NCBI GenBank assembly: GCA_029465975.1 | Contig: CM055745.1 | Span: 2,511,876-2,575,875, forward strand | DNA: 64,000 nt | From: Dallia pectoralis | Taxonomy: Eukaryota > Chordata > Actinopteri > Esociformes > Umbridae | Direction of reading: 5' to 3' | In this document: positions 50,920-59,522 of the stretch, piece after piece | Layout of the letters: every line of letters starts with the position of its first letter | Numbering within the stretch: the stretch's first letter is position 1 | Notes under the pieces: generated by a model | Database searches by the model: none | What the model saw: the letters and a program-made list of their open reading frames with translations, nothing else | Told to the model about the DNA's origin: nothing | Translations under genes and position numbers: made by a program

Positions 50920-53324
50920 GTACCCCCTCCCCCACGACCGCCACTGGGCGGTCCAAGCGGCCCCCCCGGTCTCCGCCGATCATAGTCCTGAACCAGACCG
51001 GGAAGTAGACTCAGTGACGGGGAGGCGGTAGAGGAGGTGGGGAGGGAAGGAGGCGACAATGAGTCACAGGCTACGGGGCAGGACAGATAGAACTGGTCTC
51101 GGGCAGGGCAGAGAGAACTGGTCTTGGGCAGGGCAGAACTAAGCGACCCCAGAAGCCACCAGGGAGAGGACAGATCACGGAACGGGTTTAGAGGGCGTAC
51201 CGGTGATGACGGGTCAGGAAGCCGGACTGGCTGAGGGGGAGCGGAGGCCCGGACAGGCGGATGCGGGTCAGGCGGCCGGACGGGCGTAGGCGGAGCAGAG
51301 GCTCGTACGGGCGGAAGCGGATCAGCAGGCCGTACGGGCGGAAGAGGGTCAGGAGGCCGACCCGGAGGAAGCGGGTCAGGAGGCCGGGCCGGAGGGCACG
51401 GGTCAGGAGGCCGGGCCGGAGGGCACGGGTCAGGAGGCCGGGCCGGAGGGCACGGGTCAGGAGGCCGCGCCGGAGGGCACGGGTCAGGAGGCCGGGCCGG
51501 AGGGCACGGGTCAGGAGGCCGCGCCGGAGGGCACGGGTCAGGTGGCCGCGCCGGAGGGCACGGGTCAGGTGGCCGCGCCGGAGGACACGGGTCAGGTGGC
51601 CGCGCCGGAGGACAGGGAATAGTCTTAGCCCTGGGAACAGGCTTAGGCAGGGTGACGGGCAAGACGGGGCTGGGCTGGGGGACGGACACTGGCTCGGGCT
51701 GGGGGACGGACACTGGCTCGGGCTGGGGGACGGACACTGGCTCGGGCTGGGGGACACACTGGCTCGGGCTGGGGACGGACACTGGCTCGGGCTGGGGGAC
51801 GGACACTGGCTCTGGGCTGGGGCTGGGGGACGGACACTGGCTGGACGGGAGTGAGCGCAGGGACGGGAGTGAGTTCAGGGACGGGAGTGAGCTCAGGGAC
51901 GGGAGTGAGCTCAGGGACGGGAGTGAGCTCAGGGACGGGAGTGAGCTCAGGGACGGGAGTGAGCTCAGGGACGGGAGTGAGCTCAGGGACGGGAGTGAGC
52001 TCAGGGACGGGAGTGAGCTCAGGCGAGGAAACTGGGGCAGGCTCAGAGGGGACTGGGGCAGGCTCAGAGGGGACTGGGGCAGGCTCAGAGGGGACTGGGG
52101 CAGGCTCAGAGGGGACTGGGGCAGGCTCAGAGGGGACTGGGGCAAGCTCAGAGGGGACTGGGGCAGGCTCAGAGGGGACTGGGGCAGGCTCAGAGGGGAC
52201 TGGGGCAGGCTCAGAGGGGACCGGGACAGGCTCAGAGGGGACTGGGACAGGCTCAGAGGGGACTGGGGCAGGCTCAGAGGGGACTGGGGCAGGCTCAGAG
52301 GGGACTGGGGCAGGCTCAGAGGGACTTGGACTGGCTCCGAAACAGGGACCTGGAGGAGGTGTGGTGCCCGGCAGAACAACCGTGGCAATAGGTAGGTCAG
52401 ATCCGGACGAGAAAGCTCCCCCTTGTAATCCTTCCATGCGAAGAACTCGCTGTAACACCTCTCTTCCTCCTCCTCGTCAACTCCTGTCTCCTTCATCCAG
52501 ACCATAAAGTCAATGAGGACCTCCCAGTCCCTCCGTAGTGCCTCGTCTATGGCCAGGAGTACCTGAGAGGGAACTGGTGTGGTGGACTGAACGGAGACCG
52601 ATCTCTGGGCCAGGGGATCGGACGCCATCTCGAACTGCTGGGCGGGAGCCATCTTCAGCTGCTGGGCGGCAGCCATCTTCAGCTGTGGGGCGGCAGCCAT
52701 CTTCAGCTGCGGGGCGGCAGCCATCTTCAGATGCGGGGCGGCAGCCATCTTCAGCTGCGGGGCGGCAGCCATCTTCAGCTGCGGGGCGGCAGCCATCTTC
52801 AGCTGCGGGGCGGCAGCCATCTTCAGCTGCGGGGCGGCAGCCTTCTTCAGCTGAGGGGCGGCAGCCTTCTTCAGCTGCGGGGCGGCAGCCTTCTTCAGCT
52901 GCGGGGCGGCAGCCTTCTTCAGCTGCGGGGCGGCAGCCTTCTTTAGCTGCGGGGCGGCAGCCCTTCTTAGCTGCGGGGCGGCAGCCTTCTTTAGCTGCGG
53001 GGCGGCAGCCCTTCTTAGCTGCGGGGGAGTTGATGATCGAACAACTGGAGGCAACGCGGATGCCAGTCGGAGGACGTAGGAATCCCAGCCATATTTCTCC
53101 TCCGGGTACTCCTCCTCCGACTCAGAATAGAATGTCTCTCTCCCATTCCGCACTGCTCTGTAGTCTGCGGGTATCCAGACAGGCGGTGGAGCGGATGGTC
53201 GTGGAGGAAGAGGTGGTCCAGGTCGTATCGCGCACCGGCGATAACAAGCCGGTATCTCGACAGGCTGTGCATCTGCCCATGAACAGACCTTCTTTCTCCG
53301 CTGCGTCCTTGATGGTCGGGACAT
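50823..53324 (-). CDS. 833-aa Pro/Ser-rich repeat protein of the LTR element
   Basis: Function unknown; it occupies the place of gag in the element. The ATG lies two bases inside the 5' LTR boundary and the frame stops within the 3' LTR, so it spans the whole internal region. Order: a basic N-terminus (MSRPSRTQRRKK), a Tyr/Cys/Trp-containing segment to about residue 100 with an acidic patch (SESEEEYPEE), QLKKAAAP/QLKMAAAP octapeptides (about 100-225), and a non-repetitive, probably folded segment (about 240-325: LLAIDEALRRDWEVLIDF, then EEEEERCYSEFFAW). Then come SLPQSPL, SSLPSL, PEPVSVPQ and ARPPDPCPP repeats (about 330-675) and a Gly/Ser/Pro-rich tail. There is no CCHC knuckle, DTG/DSG protease or RT motif. 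Four different in-frame tandem repeats make it length-variable. Open for 2.5 kb, so probably recently functional; a gag-like role is inference. Confidence 0.7.
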   Translation of the reverse strand: MSRPSRTQRRKKVCSWADAQPVEIPACYRRCAIRPGPPLPPRPSAPPPVWIPADYRAVRNGRETFYSESEEEYPEEKYGWDSYVLRLASALPPVVRSSTPPQLRRAAAPQLKKAAAPQLRRAAAPQLKKAAAPQLKKAAAPQLKKAAAPQLKKAAAPQLKKAAAPQLKMAAAPQLKMAAAPQLKMAAAPQLKMAAAPHLKMAAAPQLKMAAAPQLKMAAAQQLKMAPAQQFEMASDPLAQRSVSVQSTTPVPSQVLLAIDEALRRDWEVLIDFMVWMKETGVDEEEEERCYSEFFAWKDYKGELSRPDLTYLLPRLFCRAPHLLQVPVSEPVQVPLSLPQSPLSLPQSPLSLPQSPLSLSQSPLSLSRSPLSLPQSPLSLPQSPLSLPQSPLSLPQSPLSLPQSPLSLPQSPLSLPQSPLSLPQSPLSLPQFPRLSSLPSLSSLPSLSSLPSLSSLPSLSSLPSLSSLPSLSSLPSLSSLPSLNSLPSLRSLPSSQCPSPSPSPEPVSVPQPEPVSVPSPSQCVPQPEPVSVPQPEPVSVPQPEPVSVPQPSPVLPVTLPKPVPRAKTIPCPPARPPDPCPPARPPDPCPPARPPDPCPPARPPDPCPPARPPDPCPPARPPDPCPPARPPDPCPPARPPDPCPPARPPDPLPPGRPPDPLPPVRPADPLPPVRASAPPTPVRPPDPHPPVRASAPPQPVRLPDPSSPVRPLNPFRDLSSPWWLLGSLSSALPKTSSLCPARDQFYLSCPVACDSLSPPSLPTSSTASPSLSLLPGLVQDYDRRRPGGPLGPPSGGRGGGGTVMVPSLCPSLCGSWHSPDQQREGVITDILDT
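51300..51620. repeat. In-frame 27-bp repeat inside the LTR element ORF
   Basis: Units of GGAGGCCGGGCCGGAGG plus GCACGGGTCA encode ARPPDPCPP on the minus strand. Confidence 0.9.
51660..51840. repeat. In-frame 30-bp repeat inside the LTR element ORF
   Basis: Units with GACGGACACTGGCTCGGG and CTGGGG encode PEPVSVPQ-type residues. Units are imperfect around 51750-51830. Confidence 0.88.
51845..52025. repeat. In-frame 18-bp repeat inside the LTR element ORF
   Basis: About ten units of GGGACGGGAGTGAGCTCA encode SSLPSL on the minus strand. Confidence 0.92.
52030..52325. repeat. In-frame 21-bp repeat inside the LTR element ORF
   Basis: About fourteen units with GGGGACTGGGGCAGGCTCA encode SLPQSPL on the minus strand. 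Confidence 0.92.
52640..53030. repeat. In-frame 24-bp repeat inside the LTR element ORF
   Basis: About sixteen units with CTGCGGGGCGGCAGCC and ATCTTCAG or TTCTTCAG encode QLKMAAAP and QLKKAAAP on the minus strand. The two variants are grouped, not mixed. Confidence 0.93.
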
Positions 53325-53326
53325 AC

Positions 53327-53622
53327 TGTCAGGGTTCGGCTCTCAAGCCGACAGAGGACACAAGCGCAGAGAACTTGTTTCTTACAATGGGTTTTATTCA
53401 TCCAGGACAGGCAAGACAGGCACAAGAACTGGGAACTTGAATTAATGTCCCGATACTAAACAACTGACAAGCACAGAACTATATAGGGACACTAATGAAA
53501 ACCTGAACCAAGGTGTGGGAAAAACTCAGGTGTCTAGAATGTCTGTGATTACTCCCTCTCTCTGCTGGTCGGGGGAGTGCCAACTCCCGCATAGAGAGGG
53601 ACAGAGGGAGGGAACCATGACA
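53327..53622 (-). repeat. 5' LTR of the element
   Basis: 296 bp, one mismatch to the other LTR. The TATA-like motif is at 53479-53486 and AATAAA at 53393-53398 (minus strand). It probably drives transcription of the 833-aa ORF. The internal ORF begins almost at its edge, leaving no normal primer-binding site. Confidence 0.93.
53480..53485 (-). promoter_or_regulatory. TATA-like box in the 5' LTR
   Basis: TATATA within CTATATAG, about 83 bp upstream of the AATAAA on the minus strand, the usual U3/R arrangement. No transcription start is known. Confidence 0.55.
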
Positions 53623-53800
53623 ATGAGATGTAGATGCTGTGTACAGTATGAGGTGTATATGCTGTGTATGGTATGAGATGTAGATGCTGTTTTCTCCAGC
53701 TATCATAGGGCAATGTGAGATGTATATGGTGTGTTCTCTAGATGTCACAGAACAATATGAGATGTAGATGTTATGTTCTCCAGCCATTACCAGGCTGGGA
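53623..53800. repeat. 25-bp minisatellite, right remnant, degenerate
   Basis: Starts with the duplicated ATGAG and continues GATGTAGATGCTGTG. It then decays through TTCTCCAGC-containing longer units to about 53800. The units here are more diverged than those left of the LTR element, as expected at an array edge. Confidence 0.9.
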
Positions 53801-53815
53801 ATTTTTTTAATTCTA

Positions 53816-54168
53816 CGTTACCATTTAAAAGTTTGGACCTAACTACTTTATACATTCCAAAGTATTTCTATATTTTTTATGTTTTCCTCATTGTATAATT
53901 ATAGTGAAGACATTATAACTATAAAATAACACATATGGAATAATGTACTGTACCGACCCAAAAAGCATAAAACAGATTAAAACACATTCCCTTAGTAGTT
54001 TGTTAGAACCACTATGAAGGGAAACGGAGACTTGCTTGAGCCTGTAAACGTGAGAAACGGACATTAGAAACCCTTGAATATCTGTCCTTTAATGAGTCCA
54101 GAATTGCTATATTTGGTTTTGTGTCTCCCACCGTGAAACAGTGGAGGAAGTGTGATGGTGTGGGGGTG
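53816..54168 (+). pseudogene. Decayed Tc1-like element, terminal repeat plus transposase scraps
   Basis: CCATTTAAAAGTTTGGACC followed by ATTATAGTGAAGACAT and AAATAACACATATGGAAT matches the inverted repeat of a second fish Tc1 family that I recognise (CCATTCAAAAGTTTGGACAC). From about 54040 there are transposase remnants: ATCTGTCCTTTAATGAGTCC corresponds to the SVL.DES region, and CCCACCGTGAAACAGTGG to the conserved PTVKHGGG region. Large internal deletions and stops are present. It ends abruptly at 54168, where the LTR fragment begins. It is not the same family as the 40-kb copy. Confidence 0.75.
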
Positions 54169-54465
54169 AGTCATGTTGTTGAGGTGTAGTGCAGAGGAGG
54201 CCAGGCAAAGAGCAAATATATATATCCGTTCGACACAGGTTTAATTATATTGAACATAAAACAAACCGAGAACGGCAAAAAACAACTAGACTGGATTAAA
54301 TGATTATGCGCTAAACAGCGGCTAATGAGAAACATTTAAAACAACGGCAACACTCACCTAAATATTTACCACAGTGGCGTGAGGCATAGACACATTAAAT
54401 AATCCACACTGTGTCCCAAGACCCATTGACTTAAGTAACAAACATAATCACCCAAAATCCACACA
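54169..54465 (-). mobile_element. Partial LTR (family A), minus orientation
   Basis: Reverse complement shares, in order, TGATTATGTTTG, GGGTCTTGGG, GGTGAGTGTT, TTAAACC, TTTGCCTGG and CACTACACCT with the segment at 17428-17893. The U3 start is missing; instead it joins Pro/Ser-coding sequence at about 54480. It cuts into the Tc1-like remnant, so it arrived later. Confidence 0.65.
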
Positions 54466-54791
54466 GCTGAGGCAGAGGAGTAAGACTGGCAAGAGAAGCA
54501 AGAGGACCAAGAGGAGGAGGGAGTGGAGGAGGAACCGGCAGAGGAGGAGAGAAGGGGCCTCCAGGACAGGAGGGGATAGGGATCGCTCCAGGAGCTCAGG
54601 CGGAGGGGCCAGTCAAGGAGCTCAAACGGATGGGGGAGGTGCCACTCCAGGAGCTCAGGCAGAGGGGCTAATCCTGGAACTCTGGAGGAGGTGTAAAGAG
54701 ACACTCCAGGAGCTTGCTAGGCAGGGACCGGTTCTGGCTCTCCGTAGACGAGGTCCGGCTCAATCACGCCGCATGCGAGGTTCGTCGCAGT
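54466..54791 (-). mobile_element. Probable internal region of the family A LTR element
   Basis: On the minus strand the frame 54366-54704 reads repeated LLEWHLPHP-like and LSSWSDPYPLL segments, rich in Ser, Pro, Leu and Trp. On the plus strand, CCAGGAGCTCAGGC-type words repeat imperfectly. Composition and position next to an LTR recall the Pro/Ser-rich ORF of the 50.6-kb element, but there is no clear sequence match. Tentative. Confidence 0.35.
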
Positions 54792-55648
54792 CAGAGTCTA
54801 TAGGAAAGTCTACAGGAGAGCCTATAGGAGAGTCTATAGAAGAGTCTATATGAGAGTCTACAGGAAAGTCTATATGAGAGTCTATATGAGAGTCTACAGG
54901 AGAGCCTACAGGAGAGTCTATAGAAGAGTCTACAGGAGGGTCTATAGGAGGGTCTATAGGAAAGTCTATAGGAGAGTCTATGGGAGAGTCTATGGGAGAG
55001 TCTATATGAGAGTCCATAGGAGAGTCTATATGAAAGTCTATATGAGAGTGTATGGGAGAATCTATGGGAGAGTCTATATGAGAGTCTATATGAGAGTCTA
55101 CAGGAGAGTCTATAGGAGAGTATATATGAGAGTCTATATGAGAGTCTACAGGAGAGTCTATAGAAGAGTCTATAAGAGAGTCTATAGGAGAGTCTATAGG
55201 AGAGTCTATAGGAGAGTCTATATGATATTCTATATGATAGTCTATAGGATAATCTATAGGAGAGTCTATAGGAGAGTCTATATGATAGTCTATATGAGAG
55301 TCTATGGGATAGTCTACATGAGAGTCTACAGAAGGGTCTACAGTAGAGTCTATGGCAGAGTCTATATGATAGTCTATAGGATAGTCTATATGAGAGTCTA
55401 AAGGAGAGTCTATAGGAGAGTCTATATGAGAGTCTACAGGAGGGTCTATAGGAGAGTCTATATGAGAGTCTACAGGAGGGTCTATAGGAGAGTATATATA
55501 AGAGTCTACAGGAGGGTCTATAGGAGACTCTATATGAGAGTCTACAGGAGGGTCTATATGAGAGTCTTTATGAGAGTCTACAGGAGGGTCTATAGGAGAG
55601 TCTATAGGAGAGTCTACAGGAGGGTCTATAGGATAGTCTATAGGAGAG
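54792..55648. repeat. 12-bp minisatellite, about 71 copies
   Basis: Units of AGAGTCTATAGG, AGAGTCTATATG and AGAGTCTACAGG. On the minus strand the frame 54760-55017 reads SPID/SPVD tetrapeptides and ends DSDCDEPRMRRD; on the plus strand a 183-aa RVYMRVYR frame stays open. The period keeps frames open, so neither is evidence of a gene. Its position beside Pro/Ser-coding LTR material suggests that it could have expanded from a gag-like ORF. Confidence 0.95.
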
Positions 55649-56333
55649 CCCTGAGCACCACTTATTAATTTCAGTACTCAACTGACATCATTATTCATCT
55701 ATTGTCTTAAATATGGGATCACTTGATACACTATAAGAATACTACAATCTGTTTATGCAAGTCATTAATACAGGCCAGGATATCTACCTACTCTATCCAC
55801 CATTAGTTTATTTAAACACATCCATATACACCGGTTCATTTGATTGAATTGAGCTCGATCCGCAACTTCAAATGACCCTAATTAAAGGCCGGTGTCTTAA
55901 TTAAATCATCAGTAGTTTACAGCATGGAGTCCATCCCTCTGGCAACATAACGGCCACTGTGGCAGAGGAAAACATAGAGTAGGCCAAAATACATTTAGAT
56001 TAAAGTGTGATTCTAACTAGCTTGGAGAATTACACCGTATGTCAAATGGGGTAATTGCTAATATCTGATTGTGTTTTCGGCCAGATGGAGAAGCCACCAC
56101 ATGCAATTCCACAGCCGCTGTCTTGACTATGTTGTGTTCTGCGGTCTGCTATTGAGCGGGGCAAGGAGAAAGGAAATACGTCTGGCACATACAGACACCC
56201 CCCACACCTCCTTTCTCTCCGTCCTTTCTACTCCCTCACTCTTACATCTCCATTTCTCTCTGTTGAAAGGTTACTAAATGTCAGATGGGGAGTTTTCATC
56301 ATCTTCAATGGTGTCGTCTTCATAGATGGGCTG
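55649..56333. other. Single-copy AT-rich intergenic sequence
   Basis: No gene or element recognised; a 68-aa plus ORF at 56071-56277 is unrecognised. Confidence 0.5.
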
Positions 56334-57490
56334 TGTGTGCGTGTGTGAGTGCGTGTGTGCGTGTGTGAGTGCGTGTGTGAGTGCGTGTGTGCGTGTGTGA
56401 GTGTGTGTGTGTGTGTGTGTGTCTGAGTCTGTCTGAGTGTGTGTGTGCGTATGTATGAGTGCATGTGTGTGTGTATGAGTGCATGTGTGTGTGTATTAGT
56501 GCATGTGTGTGCATGTATGAGTGCATGTGTGTGCATGTATGAGTGCATGTATGAGTGCATGTGTGTGCATGTATGAGTGCATGAGTGTGCATGTATGAGT
56601 GCCTGTGTGCATGTATGAGTGCCTGTATGAGTGCCTGTGTGCATGTGGAGTGCCTGTGTGCATGTATGAGTGCCTGTGTGCATGTATGAGTGCCTGTATG
56701 AGTGCCTGTGTGCATGTGGAGTGCCTGTGTGCATGTATGAGTGCCTGTGTGCATGTATGAGTGCATGTATGAGGGCATGTATGAGTGCCTGTGTGCATGT
56801 GGAGTGCCTGTGTGCATGTATGAGTGCCTGTATGAGTGCATGTATGAGTGCCTGTATGAGTGCATGTATGAGTGCATGTATGAGTGCATGTGTGCATGTA
56901 TGAGTGCATGTGTGTGCATGTATGAGTGCATGTATGAGTGCCTGGGTGCATGTATGAGTGCATGTGCATGTATGAGTGCCTGTATGAGTGCATGTATGAG
57001 TGCATGTATGAGTGCATGTGTGCATGTATGAGTGCATGTGTGTGCATGTATGAGTGCATGTATGAGTGCCTGTGTGCATGTATGAGTGCCTGTATGAGTG
57101 CCTGTGTGCATGTGGAGTGCCTGTGTGCATGTATGAGTGCCTGTGTGCATGTATGAGTGCATGTATGAGGGCATGTATGAGTGCCTGTGTGCATGTGGAG
57201 TGCCTGTGTGCATGTATGAGTGCCTGTATGAGTGCATGTATGAGTGCCTGTAGAGTGCCTGTATGAGTGCATGTTGCATGTGTGCATGTATGAGTGCATG
57301 TGTGTGCATGTATGAGTGCATGTATGAGTGCCTGGGTGCATGTATGAGTGCATGTGTGCATGTATGAGTGCCTGTATGAGTGCATGTATGAGTGCATGTA
57401 TGAGTGCATGTGTGCATGTATGAGTGCATGTGTGTGCATGTATGAGTGCATGTATGAGTGCCTGTGTGCATGTATGTGTGCATATGTGTG
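56334..57490. repeat. GTGCATG/GTGCCTG minisatellite with segmental duplication
   Basis: Begins as (GTGTGTGAGTGC)n and GT tract, then GTATGAGTGCATGTGTGCAT-type units of about 8-20 bp. A rare GAGGGCATG at 56771 recurs at 57167, and CCTGGGTGCATG at 56941 recurs at 57331, showing a duplication of about 390-396 bp. The Met-His-Ser-Tyr and Cys-Met-Tyr-Glu frames of up to 440 aa are artefacts. Confidence 0.95.
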
Positions 57491-57997
57491 CTAATTGCTA
57501 GCCGGGTCACAGTGTTCAGTAATGTGCTGCTCTGGAGCACCACCCACTCCTCCAGGCCATGGAGGGACTCAGCAGCTCCGGTCGGCCCACTACTGAAGAC
57601 ACCGTCTACAGCTCTGTCTTCAGGGACACATCCTTGGAACATTAACCTTCTGCAGTCTGCACATAGCGTTTCATAGGAACGGCATGTGGAACTGCTCGTC
57701 GAGGTGTGTCACCTTACTGAAGACCTTAAACAGTTTCACACAAAGTTTCAAGTCGTAGCACTACAGTATATTGAGTACAATTACAAAATATGACACAGAA
57801 ACAATGTGTTTCAGTGTAAATCCATACAATCTGATATCTCCATTGTTTGTGCCTACCATAACATTGACATAATAGTGATTATCCATCCGGTTAAATGTAT
57901 TTTACTTTGACATTACGTTTTCAGATGCTTTTTTAAATTCACACAGTACAAATGTCAATTGGGACTAAAGAGAGTCATTATTCACAAGTTTCACATG
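57491..57997. other. Single-copy sequence with a coding-like minus frame
   Basis: At 57497-57642 the minus strand reads MFQGCVPEDRAVDGVF and then GLEEWVVLQSSTLLNTV before entering the GTGCATG array. It has GC-rich third positions, but no donor or acceptor site that I can place and no domain that I recognise. An exon remnant is possible but unsupported. Confidence 0.3.
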
Positions 57998-58022
57998 CAC
58001 ACACGCACACACACACACACAC

Positions 58023-58054
<32 letters not shown>
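57998..58054. repeat. (CA)n microsatellite
   Basis: About 57 bp of CA with CG interruptions. Confidence 0.96.
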
Positions 58055-58056
<2 letters not shown>

Positions 58057-58307
58057 CAAAGCCAGACATAAAATGGATTTTAGAGGTAATATCTCTCATT
58101 CCCAGATGTTAAGTATGTATAAATCTTAACAATTGTCTAGACCAATTCATACAAGTTAAAGAGAAAAGTGTGAATCGCTGCAGCCTTCCCTTTCTCTCAC
58201 TCTCTCACACACGCTTTCTGTTCAGTATAAATTCATTCTACAGACACATTTCAGGCATAAGAAGTCATAAAGGCTATTTGGTCCATCTAAATTAATTGAA
58301 CACACTT

Positions 58308-58981
58308 TCTCCAGTTTTGACGGCTCAGTTCAGTATAAATTATTTCTAAAGACTTTTCTCCAGTTATTTAAAGTCTGGACGGCTCAGTTCAGTATACATT
58401 AATTCTAAAGACTTTTCTCCAGTTATTTAAAGTCTGGACGGCTCAGTTCAGTATACATTAATTCTAAAGACTTTTCTCCAGTCATTTAAAGTCTGGACGG
58501 CTCAGTTCAGTATACATTAATTCTAAAGACTTTTCTCAAGTAATTTAAAGTATGGATGGCTCAGTTCAGTAAAATTAATTCTAAAGACTTTTCTCCAGTT
58601 ATTTAAAGTCTGGATGGCTCAGTTCAGTAAAATTAATTCTAAAGACTTTTCTCCAGACATTTAAAGTCTGGATGGCTCAGTTCAGTAAAATTAATTCTAA
58701 AGACTTTTCTCCAGTCATTTAAAGTCTGGACGGCTCTGTTCAGTATAAATTAATTCTAAAGACTTTTCTCAAGTAATTTAAAGTATGGATGGCTCAGTTC
58801 AGTAAAATTAATTCTAAAGACTTTTCTCCAGTTATTTAAAGTCTGGACGGCTCAGTTCAGTATACATTAATTCTAAAGACTTTTCTCCAGTCATTTAAAG
58901 TCTGGATGGCTCAGTTCAGTATACATTAATTCTAAAGACTTTTCTCAAGTCATTTAAAGTCTGGACGGCTCAGTTCAGTAT
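58308..58981. repeat. 60-bp minisatellite, left part, about 11 copies
   Basis: Units contain TAAAGTCTGGACGGCTCAG, TTCAGTATACATTAATTC and TAAAGACTTTTCTCCAGTC. A 58-bp variant drops bases in CAGTAAAATTAA. It is unrelated in sequence to the 37-43 kb array despite the same period. Confidence 0.96.
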
Positions 58982-59371
58982 CGCTCATCTCATCTTTAAC
59001 CGCTTATCCGGGGTCGGGTCGCGGGGGTAGCAGCTCTAGCAGGGGACCCCAAACTTCCCTTTCCCGGGCAACATTAGCCAGCTCTGACTGGGGAATCCCG
59101 AGGCGTTCCCAGGCCAGTGTGGAGATATAATCTCTCCACCTAGTCCTGGGTCTTCCCCGAGGTCTCCTCCCAGCTGGAAGTGCCTGGAACACCTCTCTAG
59201 GGAGGCGCCCAGGTGGCATTCGTACAAGATGCCCGAACCACCTCAACTGGCTCCTTTCTATGCAAAGGAGCAGCGGCTCTACTCCGAGTTCCTCTCGGAT
59301 GACTGAGCTTCTCACCCTATCCCTAAGGGAGAGGCCAGCCACCTTTCTGAGAAAACCCATTTCGGCCGCTT
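58982..59371 (-). mobile_element. 5'-truncated LINE 3' end inserted in the 60-bp repeat
   Basis: About 390 bp bounded by GTAT on both sides (58978-58981 and 59372-59375); the repeat resumes in phase after it. On the minus strand it carries a C-terminal reverse-transcriptase ORF fragment and ends CCCCGGATAAGCGG then TTAAAGATGAG, a 3' end common among fish non-LTR retrotransposons. The 5' end is truncated, as usual for LINEs. I cannot fix the family (Rex or RTE type). Confidence 0.85.
59004..59360 (-). pseudogene. LINE ORF2 C-terminal fragment, 118 aa
   Basis: Starts MGFLRKVAGLSLRDRVRSS and contains RSQLRWFGHLVRMP, RPRGRPRTRWRDYI and WERLGIPQSEL. These motifs mark the C-terminal region downstream of the RT domain in many fish non-LTR retrotransposons. 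The RT catalytic domain itself and the endonuclease are absent, so this is a dead 5'-truncated copy. The frame is intact to its stop, suggesting a fairly recent insertion. Confidence 0.85.
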
Positions 59372-59522
59372 GTATACATTAATTCTAAAGACTTTTCTCC
59401 AGTCATTTAAAGTCTGGATGGCTCAGTTCAGTAAAATTAATTCTAAAGACTTTTCTCCAGTCATTTAAAGTCTGGACGGCTCAGTTCAGTATAAATTAAT
59501 TCTAAAGACCCTTCTCCAGTCA
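59372..59522. repeat. 60-bp minisatellite, right part, about 2.5 copies
   Basis: The same units as 58308-58981, resuming at TATACATTAATTC after the LINE insertion and ending near CTTCTCCAGTCATGAG. Confidence 0.95.

Larger units (their letters stand above)
50624..53622 (-). mobile_element. Young non-autonomous LTR retrotransposon, 2,999 bp
   Basis: Two 296-bp direct repeats with TG...CA ends (50624-50919 and 53327-53622) differ at one base, where CGACAC in the first reads CGATAC in the second, about 0.3% divergence. A 5-bp ATGAG duplication flanks the element, as for Gypsy/ERV-type integrases. In minus orientation a G-rich purine tract (GTGGGGGAGGGGG) lies immediately before the 3' LTR. The internal region holds one long ORF and no protease, RT, RNase H or integrase, so it must rely on enzymes in trans. 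There is no recognisable tRNA primer site after the 5' LTR. It splits the 25-bp minisatellite. Confidence 0.93.

Noticed and set aside
51261..53440. Plus-strand ORFs across the LTR element (197-300 aa)
   Set aside because: Shadows of the minus-strand 833-aa ORF, made of the same in-frame repeats on the wrong strand for the LTR signals.
54850..55668. RVYMRVYR arginine-tyrosine protein
   Set aside because: A 12-bp repeat read in frame; it is interrupted only by point variants and has no non-repeat domain.
56228..57642. 407-440 aa His/Thr/Ser proteins
   Set aside because: Translations of the GTGCATG repeat in three frames.
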